Source: an uncultured Aquimonas sp.
GTDB lineage: Bacteria; Pseudomonadota; Gammaproteobacteria; Xanthomonadales; Xanthomonadaceae
Reading direction: 5' to 3'
NCBI RefSeq assembly: GCF_937888285.1
Contig: NZ_CALART010000030.1
Span: 62,001 to 126,000 of the forward strand
DNA length: 64,000 nucleotides
The notes beneath the pieces are model-generated. The model made no database searches and was not told where the DNA came from. It was given only the letters and a program-made list of their open reading frames with translations. The stretch's first letter is position 1, and every line of letters begins with the position of its first letter. Position numbers and translations under genes: made by a program. This document shows positions 34,469 to 43,325 of the stretch, in pieces.

Positions 34469-36964
34469 CTAAGACTGCTCCCCCTCGAACCCATTGGCGA
34501 AGATCTCGTCGGACAAGGCCGCTTCCGCGAACTGGCGGCAGCGGCCGAACTCCGAGGTGCCGAGATAGCGCTGGTTGAGCGCGAGCGGAGGGCCACTCAT
34601 GCGCGTGGCCGTGGCAAGGATCCAGGTGCTTCCGGCGACGAAGTAGTTCGACGAGCCCGCCAACCGGATCTCGACCCCGCTGAAGCTGCCAACGCCATTG
34701 GCGAACGGGCTGCCATGGGTGATCTGCACGAAGGTCGAACCCAGCGGGTGCAAACCCTCGCCATGGAAGCCGGCCGGAAGCCCACCGCTGATGACCAGTG
34801 AACAGGCCGCAGCGCTGCCGTAGAAGTCGATGCGGTACCAGCCGTTGGCCGAGTTCAGGCTGCCCGCAACCAGCGCGCTGGCCGCGGTGCCGGCCACGCT
34901 GCTGAGCACGGGCGCGTTCTGGCTGTCGTTGCCCGCCGCGATGGGGGCGGCTACGGCGTTGTTGGCGTCGAACAGGTTGCGACCATCGTCACCGAGGTCG
35001 ATGCCGATTCCGCCGTGCGCGTAGCTGGCATTGGCGCGCAGGGTATTGCCGCGGGCGCCGGTGATGGCGACGCCATCCAGCGCGTTGTAGGCGATGTGGT
35101 TGTCGTCGATCAGGTTGTTGTTGGCGCTGTTGCGCAGGAACACGCCGTGGCCAGCGTTGCCGCGATTCGCGCAGGTGCCCGCGCACAGGGCCGGCACGCC
35201 GATCCGATTGCCCGTGATGCGATTGCCGGTGGCGAGGGCACCGGCCAGTTCAACGCCGTGGCTGCTCGCGTTCGCGATCACATTGTCGCGGAGGACGTGA
35301 TCGGGCCCTGCGACGAACACGCCGCGCTCGTTGCCGCGCACGTCGCCACCGGTCTGGGTGCCGATGTAGTTGTTCTGTACCAGCGCCCCGACGGGCTGGT
35401 TCGAGCCCGAGCCGCTGACGTTGATGCCGATTCCCAGCGTGCTGGCGATGACGTTGCGCTCGGCGGGCTCCGGCCCGCCGATGCGCACTCCGCTCACCGT
35501 GCCGCCAACGCGTAGGCCGGTGCCCGACGGCAACAGGGTCGAGCCTGCGACTCCACCGATCTGGTTGCCGACAAAGCGGTGGTTGCGACCGCCAACGAAC
35601 TGGGCGGCGGCGAAGGAGTGACCGGAGAAGGCGATCCCTTCGATGCTGACCGTGGCGTCCGGCGAGGCCGCGGTGTCGACATTGAAACCGTAGGCACCGG
35701 TCAGCTGGTTCGCACCATTCAGCACGATGCACAGGTTGGCGTTCCAGCCCAGCACGGCCGTGTTGCGGCTCGCACCGGGCTGCGTATAGCCCTCGATCGC
35801 GAGCGGATGCGCGATGGTGGGCAGCAGGCTGGCCAGCGTGATCGTGCGAGGACAGGCGCCGGGGATGTTGAAGCGTATGGTGTTGAGGCTTGGTCCGGCA
35901 TTGGCATCGATCAACGCTTGGCGCAGCGAGCCCGCGCCAGAATCGTTGGTATTGGTGACGGTCAGCACCGGGCTGGCCACGCCCAGGCTGGCCTCGAAGG
36001 CGCCGCGGTCGGGCGCCGAACTCTGCCAGCGCGGGTTGCCCTCGAAATCGAGGTCGTAGAGCAGGCTGGAATCGGTGCGCCCGCTGTTGAGCGCCGGCGA
36101 CCCGCTGGACAGGCGGAAGTTGTCGGGCGACACGAACAGCGGATTGCCGGTCTGCGTGGCGATCTGCGGTACCGCCAGCGGGCTCGCGGTCTCGACGCCT
36201 GCGCCGAGGACGTTGTTGAGCAGCACCATCGCGGTGCTGCCGCCGTATTCGCTGCGGTTCTGCGCGCGGATGTCGAGCCCGTTCTGCCAGAACACGCTGC
36301 TGGTGATCGTCACCTGCTCGCCGCCGTAGTCGCGGAAGCAGAGGGCCGCCGGGCCGAGATTGCGCACGAAGCTCGAGTGCTCCACCCGCACGCGTTCCGG
36401 ATTGTGGTTGAAGTAGTCGAGGGCGCAGCGCCCCGACGAGTCGGATCCACCCGCCCCGCCATAGGCGACGATGCTGTTGCGCAAGGTCAAACGCAGGGCA
36501 TTGACCCTGGTGTCGGTCACCGTGTCGAACCAGACCCGATTCAGGACCACCTCGCCTTCGGCGAAGCTCATCTCGATGCGGACCAGCTCGCGGAAGCTCA
36601 GCCGTTCGATGTGCAGGGTGTGGCCTTCGCCCAGGGGCGCCGAGAGGGTCAGCGCGCTGCCGGTCAACACCGTCGCGCCCGGATCCTCGCTGCGCGTGGT
36701 GCAGCTGCTGTTGTAGCCGCCCTCGATGCGCACCGAGCGCGCCGGGTAGACGAAGTTGGCCTGGTGCGGCGCGATCGTGCTGCCCGCCATGTTCCACGCA
36801 CCGGCGGCCATGCGGATGGTGACTGGCTGCAACAGGGCGAGCCGGTAAGCCGCATCGAACTCGGCGACGGTACGCACGCAGGCCGCGGCCTGGGCGCGCG
36901 CGGCGCCGGGCAGGAGCAGCGCCATGAAGCCGAGTAGAAGGACAGCAAGCAGGGGACGATGCAC
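34469..36964 (-). CDS. Secreted right-handed beta-helix protein with terminal IFANGFE motif
   Basis: An 831-residue exported protein. A GTG start at 36964 is supported by GGAG at 36972-36975 and gives a good signal peptide (PLLAVLLLGFMALLLPGAARA). The body has parallel beta-helix repeats with Asn ladders (NRITGNRIGVP, NNLIDDNHIAYNALDGV, GNTLRANASYAHGGIGIDLG) and the NTNDSGAGSLRQALIDAN module seen in surface proteins. The C-terminus ends DEIFANGFEGEQS. A similar FxxGFE ending recurs on secreted xanthomonadal proteins and may be a sorting or processing signal (inference). It may bind or modify polysaccharide, but no lyase active site is evident. Confidence 0.8.
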   Translation of the reverse strand: MHRPLLAVLLLGFMALLLPGAARAQAAACVRTVAEFDAAYRLALLQPVTIRMAAGAWNMAGSTIAPHQANFVYPARSVRIEGGYNSSCTTRSEDPGATVLTGSALTLSAPLGEGHTLHIERLSFRELVRIEMSFAEGEVVLNRVWFDTVTDTRVNALRLTLRNSIVAYGGAGGSDSSGRCALDYFNHNPERVRVEHSSFVRNLGPAALCFRDYGGEQVTITSSVFWQNGLDIRAQNRSEYGGSTAMVLLNNVLGAGVETASPLAVPQIATQTGNPLFVSPDNFRLSSGSPALNSGRTDSSLLYDLDFEGNPRWQSSAPDRGAFEASLGVASPVLTVTNTNDSGAGSLRQALIDANAGPSLNTIRFNIPGACPRTITLASLLPTIAHPLAIEGYTQPGASRNTAVLGWNANLCIVLNGANQLTGAYGFNVDTAASPDATVSIEGIAFSGHSFAAAQFVGGRNHRFVGNQIGGVAGSTLLPSGTGLRVGGTVSGVRIGGPEPAERNVIASTLGIGINVSGSGSNQPVGALVQNNYIGTQTGGDVRGNERGVFVAGPDHVLRDNVIANASSHGVELAGALATGNRITGNRIGVPALCAGTCANRGNAGHGVFLRNSANNNLIDDNHIAYNALDGVAITGARGNTLRANASYAHGGIGIDLGDDGRNLFDANNAVAAPIAAGNDSQNAPVLSSVAGTAASALVAGSLNSANGWYRIDFYGSAAACSLVISGGLPAGFHGEGLHPLGSTFVQITHGSPFANGVGSFSGVEIRLAGSSNYFVAGSTWILATATRMSGPPLALNQRYLGTSEFGRCRQFAEAALSDEIFANGFEGEQS

Positions 36965-37118
36965 GGCGTGTCTCCGATGGGGCACCTCACCGGACGAATG
37001 CACCCGGGCGGGCAAAGCGAACGCAGGACCCTGCAACCTCAGGCGCACCGACCGTCTCCTTCGCTGACAGAGTGGCCGGCGCGTGCCGACCGCATACGCG
37101 CCGCAAGGACGAACCTGC

Positions 37119-38651
37119 ATGTCTATCCACCCCCGGCGGCACCTCATTTCCACGCTGTGCGCGCTGCTCGCCCCGGGCCTGGCTGGCGCCTCGGCACAGG
37201 TGCCCACACCGGGCGAGCGCGGACCGCAAATCCAGGCCGCCGCCCAAGCCATCGGCCAGGCCGTCCGCGAGGTGCAGCGCCTGCCCGGCGCCTTCCCGGC
37301 CGTATCAGCCGTCGTGGTGCACGGCGAGGAAACGCCACTGCTGCTGGCGCGGGGCGAGCTGCATGCGGGCCACGCCCGCACGGCTGATGCGAACTCGCGC
37401 TTCTACATCGCCTCGCAGACCAAGTCCTTTGTCGGCCTGCTGGCGGTCGAGCTGGATGCCCAGGGCACGCTGCCGCTGTCGACCACCCTGGCCGAGGTCT
37501 GGCCCGAGCTGCGCCTGCCCGCACCCGCCGAGCCCGCGGACATCTCGCTGGCTGATCTGCTCACGCACCAGGCGCCGCTGCGCACCGACACGCTGAACCT
37601 CTTGAGCGCCTATGTGCGCGAGTTGCCGGCCGCCGACTACCCCGCCCTGCTGGCCGAGCACACGCAGGCGCGCGAGCCGGGCTTCCGCTACGCCAACCTT
37701 GGCTATCTCATCTACGGCGCCGCGCTGGAAGCGCGTACCGGCGCCGCGTGGCAGACGCAGCTGCAGCAGCAAGTGCTGCAGCCGCTGCAGCTGCGCTACG
37801 TGCACGCACGCAGCTCGGAGGTCGCGCAGGAGGCTCTGGCCTGGAACCACCAGTGGGACGGCCAGCGCTGGCTGGCCACAGCGCCCAAGCCCGATGCGCT
37901 GATGCACGCCGCCGGCGGGCTGTATGCCTCCTCGGCCGACATGGCGCGCTGGCTGCGCGCGAACCTGCGCCTGCGCTCCCCCAGCGGCCGTCCCTCGCGC
38001 ACGAGCTTCGAGCGCGCGCAGCGGCCGGTGGTGGAAGCAAACCTCTCGGACCGCGAGTTCGTCTGCGACGGCTACAGCCTGGGCTGGTACGCCTGCGGCT
38101 ACCGCGGCCACCGCGTGCTGATGCACCCCGGCAGCTATCGCGGCGCGGTCAGCGTCAGCCTGCTGCTGCCCGATCTCGGCGCCGGCCTGTCCTTCGCCGT
38201 CAACAGCGACAGCGCCATCGAGGGCTTCGCGCTGGAGCTGATGAAGGCCTTCATCGGCCTGGCCCATGGCGATGACTCTGAACTCGCGCGACTGCGGCAG
38301 GCGGTGGACGCTTATCCCGGCCGCCTCGCACGTCTCATTGAATCGCGACGCGAGGCCGTGGCGAGCGCCCGCGCCGATCCGAGCTGGGGCGGCTGGGCGT
38401 GGAGGCCTACGCGAGAGGAACTGCAGGCCTATGTGGGCGAGTTCGAGAGCGAACGCCTGGGGCGGATGACAGTGCGACTGGGATCAGACGGGCTGGAAGC
38501 TCGGCTGGGTGCGATGCGGCTGCAGCTGACGCCGGCGCGGGAGGGGTTGTTTGGGGCAAGTGGTTCAGAAGTCGAGGCGGCTGAGGCATTCGAGTACGAA
38601 GCGGAAGCCCTTCGCTGGAGGGACCACCAGTTCAAGCGCGTAAGCCTTTGA
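37119..38651 (+). CDS. Exported class C beta-lactamase-like serine hydrolase
   Basis: A 510-residue protein with a signal peptide (LISTLCALLAPGLAGASA). The three motifs of the penicillin-binding fold are present: S99-X-X-K102 (ASQTKSF), Y191-A-N193 (RYANLGYLIYG) and a His-X-Gly box (MHPGSYRGAVS). Family members act as esterases, D-aminopeptidases or peptidases on peptidoglycan fragments. A C-terminal ~110-residue lipocalin-like domain follows (LQAYVGEFESERLGRMTVRL). AAGGA precedes ATG 37119. Divergent from the beta-helix gene. Confidence 0.86.
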   Translation: MSIHPRRHLISTLCALLAPGLAGASAQVPTPGERGPQIQAAAQAIGQAVREVQRLPGAFPAVSAVVVHGEETPLLLARGELHAGHARTADANSRFYIASQTKSFVGLLAVELDAQGTLPLSTTLAEVWPELRLPAPAEPADISLADLLTHQAPLRTDTLNLLSAYVRELPAADYPALLAEHTQAREPGFRYANLGYLIYGAALEARTGAAWQTQLQQQVLQPLQLRYVHARSSEVAQEALAWNHQWDGQRWLATAPKPDALMHAAGGLYASSADMARWLRANLRLRSPSGRPSRTSFERAQRPVVEANLSDREFVCDGYSLGWYACGYRGHRVLMHPGSYRGAVSVSLLLPDLGAGLSFAVNSDSAIEGFALELMKAFIGLAHGDDSELARLRQAVDAYPGRLARLIESRREAVASARADPSWGGWAWRPTREELQAYVGEFESERLGRMTVRLGSDGLEARLGAMRLQLTPAREGLFGASGSEVEAAEAFEYEAEALRWRDHQFKRVSL

Positions 38652-38657
38652 GTGCCG

Positions 38658-38673
38658 CCCGCTTGACAGCGGG
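38658..38673 (+). terminator. Short hairpin after serine hydrolase gene
   Basis: CCCGCT-TGAC-AGCGGG followed by TTGTT, 6 bp after the stop codon. A modest Rho-independent terminator. Confidence 0.5.
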
Positions 38674-38781
38674 TTGTTCAGCACTTCAACGCTTGATGCG
38701 CCGGCGATGTCGATCACAAGGCCGGCAGTTCGACCATCCACGCGCAAGGTTGGAATCAGGACAGAGCGAGGATCGACGAGC

Positions 38782-39171
38782 GTGCAGGTACTGGTCTTGG
38801 TGAAAGCCACGGAAGACAGCGAGAAAGGATTCGTCCCATCCCCATGGAGCACCTCCATGCTCGAGGCGATGGGCCGCTTCAACGATGAGCTACGCGCTGC
38901 CGGCGTTCTCCTCGCGGCAGCGGGCCTGACACCCTCATCACGCGGCCGACGGATCCACATCGATGGGGAAGCGCGCACGGCTTCGCATGGCCCGTTTCCG
39001 GAACCCCGCCATCTCGTCGCCGGCTACTGGTTGTGGGAGGTCAAGGACATGGGCGAAGCGATGGCATGGGCGCTTCGCTGCCCGAATCCCATGCCCGGCC
39101 CGAGCGACATCGAACTCCGACCGCTCTATGGCTCGGAGGACCTGAGCAATGACCAGGGCAGTGCGGGTTGA
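38782..39171 (+). CDS. YCII-related domain protein (DGPF family)
   Basis: From a GTG at 38782 (GAGGA 9 nt upstream) the 129-residue product begins MQVLVLVKATEDSE, typical of the YCII/DGPF family often encoded near ECF sigma factors. Further family blocks are MLEAMGRFNDELRAAGVLLAAAGL, the GPFPEPRHLVAGYWLWEVKDMGEAMAWA segment and MPGPSDIELRPLY. The function is unknown. The first in-frame ATG (38707) would add non-conserved residues. No sigma-factor gene lies next to it here. Confidence 0.8.
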   Translation: MQVLVLVKATEDSEKGFVPSPWSTSMLEAMGRFNDELRAAGVLLAAAGLTPSSRGRRIHIDGEARTASHGPFPEPRHLVAGYWLWEVKDMGEAMAWALRCPNPMPGPSDIELRPLYGSEDLSNDQGSAG

Positions 39172-39239
39172 GGGCACTGCATTGCTATCGCGCCCTACAC
39201 AAGGATTACGCGCCGTAGGTCTGTCTGGCTCGGAACGCG

Positions 39240-39695
39240 TTACGGCGCTTCTTCATGGGGATCAGCGCCCCTGGCTGCTCCATCCCAGAGCTCGCGCGAG
39301 CGCCACGTGCACGCAACGAACCACGGTGCACCACCGGTGTCGATGGCCAGCACGACAAGCGCAAGCGCGCTGATCGGCAGGGAACCAAACCCGAGCAACA
39401 GGGACGCGAGGGCAGCAAGAGTGCCAACGACGGGGTAGCCCGAGACGTTTGGGATCGTTGAAGCCCGCAACAGCTTCAGCAGCGGGTAGCGAAAGAAGCT
39501 GGTGTAGAAGTTCCTCAAAGCAATCCAGATCGCGACGATCAGGAAGCCTACGGCGATCACCATCGCCAAGCTTGCTGGCGGACCCACAGTTGCCCGCAGA
39601 GCCGCGATCAGCGAAAGCACGGCAAGTATGACAGGAGCTGCAGCGACCACGAGCCCGAGCCCCCGACGCCGCCAGTTGCGAGACGCAGTTGTCAT
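39240..39695 (-). CDS. Hypothetical membrane protein
   Basis: A 151-residue protein with about four helices (GLGLVVAAAPVILAVLSLIAAL, SLAMVIAVGFLIVAIWIAL, PVVGTLAALASLLLGFG, LPISALALVVLAIDTGGAPWFV). The last helix (ALALVVLAIDTGGAPWF) resembles a segment of several uncharacterised membrane proteins. Not recognised. Confidence 0.62.
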   Translation of the reverse strand: MTTASRNWRRRGLGLVVAAAPVILAVLSLIAALRATVGPPASLAMVIAVGFLIVAIWIALRNFYTSFFRYPLLKLLRASTIPNVSGYPVVGTLAALASLLLGFGSLPISALALVVLAIDTGGAPWFVACTWRSRELWDGAARGADPHEEAP

Positions 39696-39981
39696 CGCGG
39701 ATCCGTCCGAAATGGCTGGCGCTGCTCAGGACAATCGGATTCATGCGATTCGACCCGGCGTAAGCGCGGTGTGCCGGCGAGGTAGCTACCAGCTTTGAGC
39801 TGACTAGTCGAGCGTGGCTGAGTGGGCTGGCGACGCTGGAAGTTCCCCGGCATCACTTTGGCCTTCGGGCGATGAAAGGAAACGGCCCGTGGACCGATCC
39901 ACGCGCTCGTCGCCCCCACAAACTGTCCTCGCGGAGGCGGGGACGGGGCCCAGAGCATTCACCTCAGTCGCAAGGCCACTG

Positions 39982-40001
39982 GATCCCCGCCTTCGCGGGG
40001 A
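39982..40001. repeat. REP-like hairpin ATCCCCGC-CTTC-GCGGGGAT
   Basis: A perfect 8-bp stem with a CTTC loop, in the CTGGATCCCCGCC...ATGACGG context seen in many dispersed bacterial repeats. It is about 57 bp beyond the stop of the TonB_C lipoprotein gene and may serve as its terminator. Nothing else is seen in 39696-40057. Confidence 0.75.
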
Positions 40002-40057
40002 TGACGGATCAAAGTCTCTTCAAGCGCATCTGCGCAGCAGGTCGTCGCGAGCAACGC

Positions 40058-40540
40058 TCATGGTGCAGGCGCGAACTCAAGGGGAAGAATCATCAGGAAC
40101 CTGTCGACCCGCCCGCCAGTGGTGCCGGGATAGAACGTCCACTGGTTGACGGCCTCGATGGCCGGAGCCACGAAGCGATCGTCTGTGGCATCCAGGGCGC
40201 GCACGGCGGTGGGTCGCCCGTCTTCGTCGACGACGAATGCAAGCCGAACCGTCGCTTTTGTCCCCGCAGCAAACGCATCGCGGGGATAGGCCGGAGGGAC
40301 CGAAGTGCGTAGACGAGGCAGCACCCTGCCCTCTGCTGTTCGATCGATGACCTCGGCCACATCAGGAAGATCCGCGTACAGCTGGATCAGCTTTCCTTGA
40401 TCCGCAGCTGTCGTCGATGTGGTGCGCTCGCTTTCCTGACGATCCAGGTCGTCATTGATCGTCCTCACAGGGTCGCCTTGAAACTGACTGACAGGGGCGC
40501 AGCCCACGAGGAAGAAAAGAACTAGGGGCATCCAACGCAT
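40058..40540 (-). CDS. TonB C-terminal-domain lipoprotein
   Basis: A 160-residue protein. The N-terminus MRWMPLVLFFLVGC is a lipoprotein signal with Cys at residue 14. The C-terminal ~85 residues are a TonB_C fold (PPAYPRDAFAAGTKATVRLAF, VDEDGRPTAVRAL, APAIEAVNQWTFYPG). There is no cytoplasmic/membrane helix or Pro-rich spacer as in true TonB, so energy coupling is unlikely. AGGAG lies 8 nt before ATG 40540. Confidence 0.8.
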   Translation of the reverse strand: MRWMPLVLFFLVGCAPVSQFQGDPVRTINDDLDRQESERTTSTTAADQGKLIQLYADLPDVAEVIDRTAEGRVLPRLRTSVPPAYPRDAFAAGTKATVRLAFVVDEDGRPTAVRALDATDDRFVAPAIEAVNQWTFYPGTTGGRVDRFLMILPLEFAPAP

Positions 40541-40671
40541 CGAGAAAACTCCTGGAAAGGCCAATGGCAGTCGGGTTGACAGCAAACGCCACGCAACATT
40601 TCGGCTCTGGGGAGTTTAGAGCAAGGTCCCGCACTTCCAAGCCCCTGAGAGTTCGCTGGGGCGAGTCGCAG

Positions 40672-42771
40672 CTAGTCCTCACACCCCTCCACCGCCGCCT
40701 CGAACTTAACCGCCGCTCCACCGCTCGCCCCCATCACCAGCTCTAGGCTGTCCTCCGCCCGCAACCAGCGCTTCTCGATCCGCATCGCATACGGATTGCT
40801 GCGCCAGTTCGCGTCCTCGCCGTCCAGATACAGATGGGCGCAGTAGCGCTCGCCCGCCTCAAGAAAATCCAGCGGCAGGCTCAGCGTGCGCGGATTCTCG
40901 TCGGTGAGCGCGCCCAGGTACCAGTCGCGGCTGCCGCGCTGCTGGCGGGCGATGGCGATGTAGTCGCCGACTTCGCCGGCCAGGGCGCGGCTGTCCTCCC
41001 AGTCGGTGGGCACGTCGCGGATGAACTGGAAGGCCTGCGGGTGGGCGGCGTAGTGCTCGGGCAGGTCGGCCACCATCTGGATGGGGCTGTACAGCACCAC
41101 GTAGAGGCTGAGCTCCTTGGCCAGGGTGTGCTGCACGCGATTCACCGCATCGAGGCCCTCGTAGGCCAGGTTGAAGATGCCGGGCGTGTAGTCCATGGGG
41201 CCGGAGAGCATGCGCGTGAATGGCAGCAGGGCGACGTGCTCGGGCGGGTTGGGCGGATTGCCCCAGGCGTTGTACTCCTGCCCGCGTGCGCCTTCGCGGG
41301 TGATCCAGTTCGGGTAGGTGCGGCGCAGGCCGGTGTCCTTGATCGGCTCGTGGGTGTTGATGCTGATGCGTCGCTTGCTGGCTTCGATCGCGGTGCGCAG
41401 GTACTCGTTGACCATGAACTGGCCGTCGTGCCACTCGCGTCGCAGCACGCCGTGCTCGTCGATGCGTTTGATGCCGCCGCCGTCGGCGACGTAGCCGGTC
41501 TTGACCTGGCGCACGCCTAGGCGCTCGTAGAGGTCGAAGGCAGCGTCCATCTGCCGCGCATAGTTGCTGACGTGGCCCGAGGTCTCGTGGTGGCCGACGA
41601 GGCGGACGCCGCGTTCGCGCGCGTAGGCGGCTACCGCTTCGATGTCGAAGTCCGGGTAGGCGGTGGTGAAGTCGAAGACTTCGCCGTTGTGGAACCAGTC
41701 GCCGTCCCAGCCGAGGTTCCAGCCTTCCACCAGCACGCCGCTGAAGCCGCTGTCGGCGGCGAAGTCGATGTAGCGCCTGGCGTTCGCCGTGGTTGCGCCG
41801 TGTTTCGGGCCGCTGCCCCAGGTTTCCATGCCCAGATGCATGCCCCACCAGATGCCGACGTATTTGCCGGGCTCGACCCAGCTCACGTCGCCCAGCGCGT
41901 TCGGCGCATTGAGGTTGAGGATCAGGTCGGAGTTGATGAGCCCGATGGCGCTGTCGGCGATGTGCAGGCTGCGCCAGGGGGTGACGAAGCCGGCGCGCGT
42001 CCGGACGCGCACGCCGTCATGCCAGGGCGTGAGGTCGGCCTTGAGCACGCCGTCGCGCTGCTGGTCGAGCACCATCGAGGCATAGTCGATCAGTGCGGCC
42101 TCGTGGATGGCGAGATGGATGCCGCTGGCCGTGCGCAGGGTGACGGGCGTGTGCGCGCGGTCGATCACCGGCAGCTTGGTGCTTCGATAGAGGTACTCGT
42201 AGCGGTTCCAGCCGCGGCCGGGGATCCACCAGGCGTCGAGCGTCGCAGGCTGGGGCAGGCGGAATTCGGTGAGCTCATCGAGCAGGTGCAGCTCGGCCAG
42301 GCCGTCCTGTTCGGGCACGCGATAGCGGAAGCCGAGCCCGTCGTTGAACACCCGCACTTCGATGTCGAGGCGGTGGTGCGGTGGCGCGATGCGCGCCAGT
42401 TCGACGCGCAGCGCGCGGTGGTGGTCGCGCACGAAGCGGCGCTCGCCCCAGGGCTGCTCCCAGCGGCTGTCGTGATCGCTGCTCTCACTGCGGAGGATGC
42501 GGAAGCCGGCGCCGAAGTCAGCGGCTTCGCGGAACACCAAGCCGAGCGCGGAGGGCTCGATCAGCGTCGCGTCGTCCCGACGCACGCTGTAGCGCAGCGT
42601 GCCTTCGTCGGTGTCCAGCACGAAGCGCGTGCGGCTGTCGGGTGAGCGGATTTCGACGGTGTCATCGGCGGCCTGCTCGCTGGCGGCAGTCGCGGGCAGG
42701 CCGGTGCAAACGAAGGCGCCGATCAGCAGTGGGCGGAGGCAGGAGCGAAGCGGATGGACGAACGCACGCAT
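40672..42771 (-). CDS. Glycoside hydrolase family 97 alpha-glucosidase
   Basis: A 699-residue secreted enzyme with a signal peptide. An N-terminal beta-sandwich (to ~residue 290) is followed by a TIM barrel (YIDFAADSGFSGVLVEGWNLGW) and a C-terminal beta domain. Candidate catalytic and calcium glutamates are E192 (YEYLY), E396 (GHHETSGH), E475 (NTHEPIKDTG) and E499 (ARGQEYNAW). The last pair is 24 residues apart, as I recall for the inverting Bacteroides enzyme SusB. Hydrolysis of alpha-glucosides by inversion is therefore expected. No SusC/SusD or regulator genes are beside it. Confidence 0.9.
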   Translation of the reverse strand: MRAFVHPLRSCLRPLLIGAFVCTGLPATAASEQAADDTVEIRSPDSRTRFVLDTDEGTLRYSVRRDDATLIEPSALGLVFREAADFGAGFRILRSESSDHDSRWEQPWGERRFVRDHHRALRVELARIAPPHHRLDIEVRVFNDGLGFRYRVPEQDGLAELHLLDELTEFRLPQPATLDAWWIPGRGWNRYEYLYRSTKLPVIDRAHTPVTLRTASGIHLAIHEAALIDYASMVLDQQRDGVLKADLTPWHDGVRVRTRAGFVTPWRSLHIADSAIGLINSDLILNLNAPNALGDVSWVEPGKYVGIWWGMHLGMETWGSGPKHGATTANARRYIDFAADSGFSGVLVEGWNLGWDGDWFHNGEVFDFTTAYPDFDIEAVAAYARERGVRLVGHHETSGHVSNYARQMDAAFDLYERLGVRQVKTGYVADGGGIKRIDEHGVLRREWHDGQFMVNEYLRTAIEASKRRISINTHEPIKDTGLRRTYPNWITREGARGQEYNAWGNPPNPPEHVALLPFTRMLSGPMDYTPGIFNLAYEGLDAVNRVQHTLAKELSLYVVLYSPIQMVADLPEHYAAHPQAFQFIRDVPTDWEDSRALAGEVGDYIAIARQQRGSRDWYLGALTDENPRTLSLPLDFLEAGERYCAHLYLDGEDANWRSNPYAMRIEKRWLRAEDSLELVMGASGGAAVKFEAAVEGCED

Positions 42772-43027
42772 GGGCCGGGTCCGGGCAGCAGAGGTGGCTG
42801 CGAACGTAAGCGCAAATGTGTCGGCGGGGGTGGGGCTACATACGTATTCAGGCGACGCGTGCTGGCGCTGCGCGTGTTGGCGGCGGCAGCGCGTGTCGCC
42901 TGCGAGTGGGCCCCCACAAGGTCGCAGCGGGATGTCGCCGGCAGGCAGGCTGCCGCATCAGTTCGGCGTGGCCTGAGTGCTGGAGCGGCGAGGCTTCGCG
43001 TGGCGCCCGGCCTCTTCTGGACCTGCT

Positions 43028-43057
43028 GGCGGATGCGCTGCGCTTATCCGCCCTACG
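43028..43057. repeat. REP family B (GGCGGATGCGCTGCGCTTATCC)
   Basis: The 30-bp unit begins GGCGGATGCGCTGCGCTTAT, folds as GGCGGAT/ATCCGCC, and ends CCTACG. Other copies are at 43206, 46513, 46590 and 46688. It lies in the 554-bp gap 42772-43325, which contains no supported gene. Confidence 0.85.
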
Positions 43058-43205
43058 TCTCGAGAGACGCCTTGCAGGCAGAGAAGCCGGCGCGCTCTGT
43101 TCGCGCTTGTTGGCCACGCGCTCTGCCACCTTTGGAGGAGCCGCGCTTGCCTTGCCTCTGCGGCCGCATCGTGAGACTTCGTTCGAATCAAGGTGTCACT
43201 CGAGT

Positions 43206-43235
43206 CGTAGGGTAGATAAGCGCAGCGGATCTACC
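43206..43235. repeat. REP family B, inverse-oriented degenerate copy
   Basis: CGTAGGGTAGATAAGCGCAGCGGATCTACC carries the complement of the AAGCGCAGCG core of the 43028 copy, with altered flanks that still pair (GGTAGAT/ATCTACC). Confidence 0.7.
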
Positions 43236-43325
43236 ATCTTTGACTAGCGACAGCGTAGCCACTGCCGCCAGGCCCGGGGCGCTTGGTGCCGGGCACGGGA
43301 TCCAATCGACCGCGAGGCTTCGCCC

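Noticed and set aside
38565..38978. Minus-strand frame between the serine hydrolase and YCII genes
   Set aside because: Overlaps both well-supported plus-strand genes and shows no recognisable domain, although its C-terminal part is less random-looking than most shadows.
39814..40057. Possible tRNA-like segment around GTGGCTGAGTGGGC
   Set aside because: No cloverleaf with acceptor, D and T arms can be formed; no TTCGA T-loop in place.
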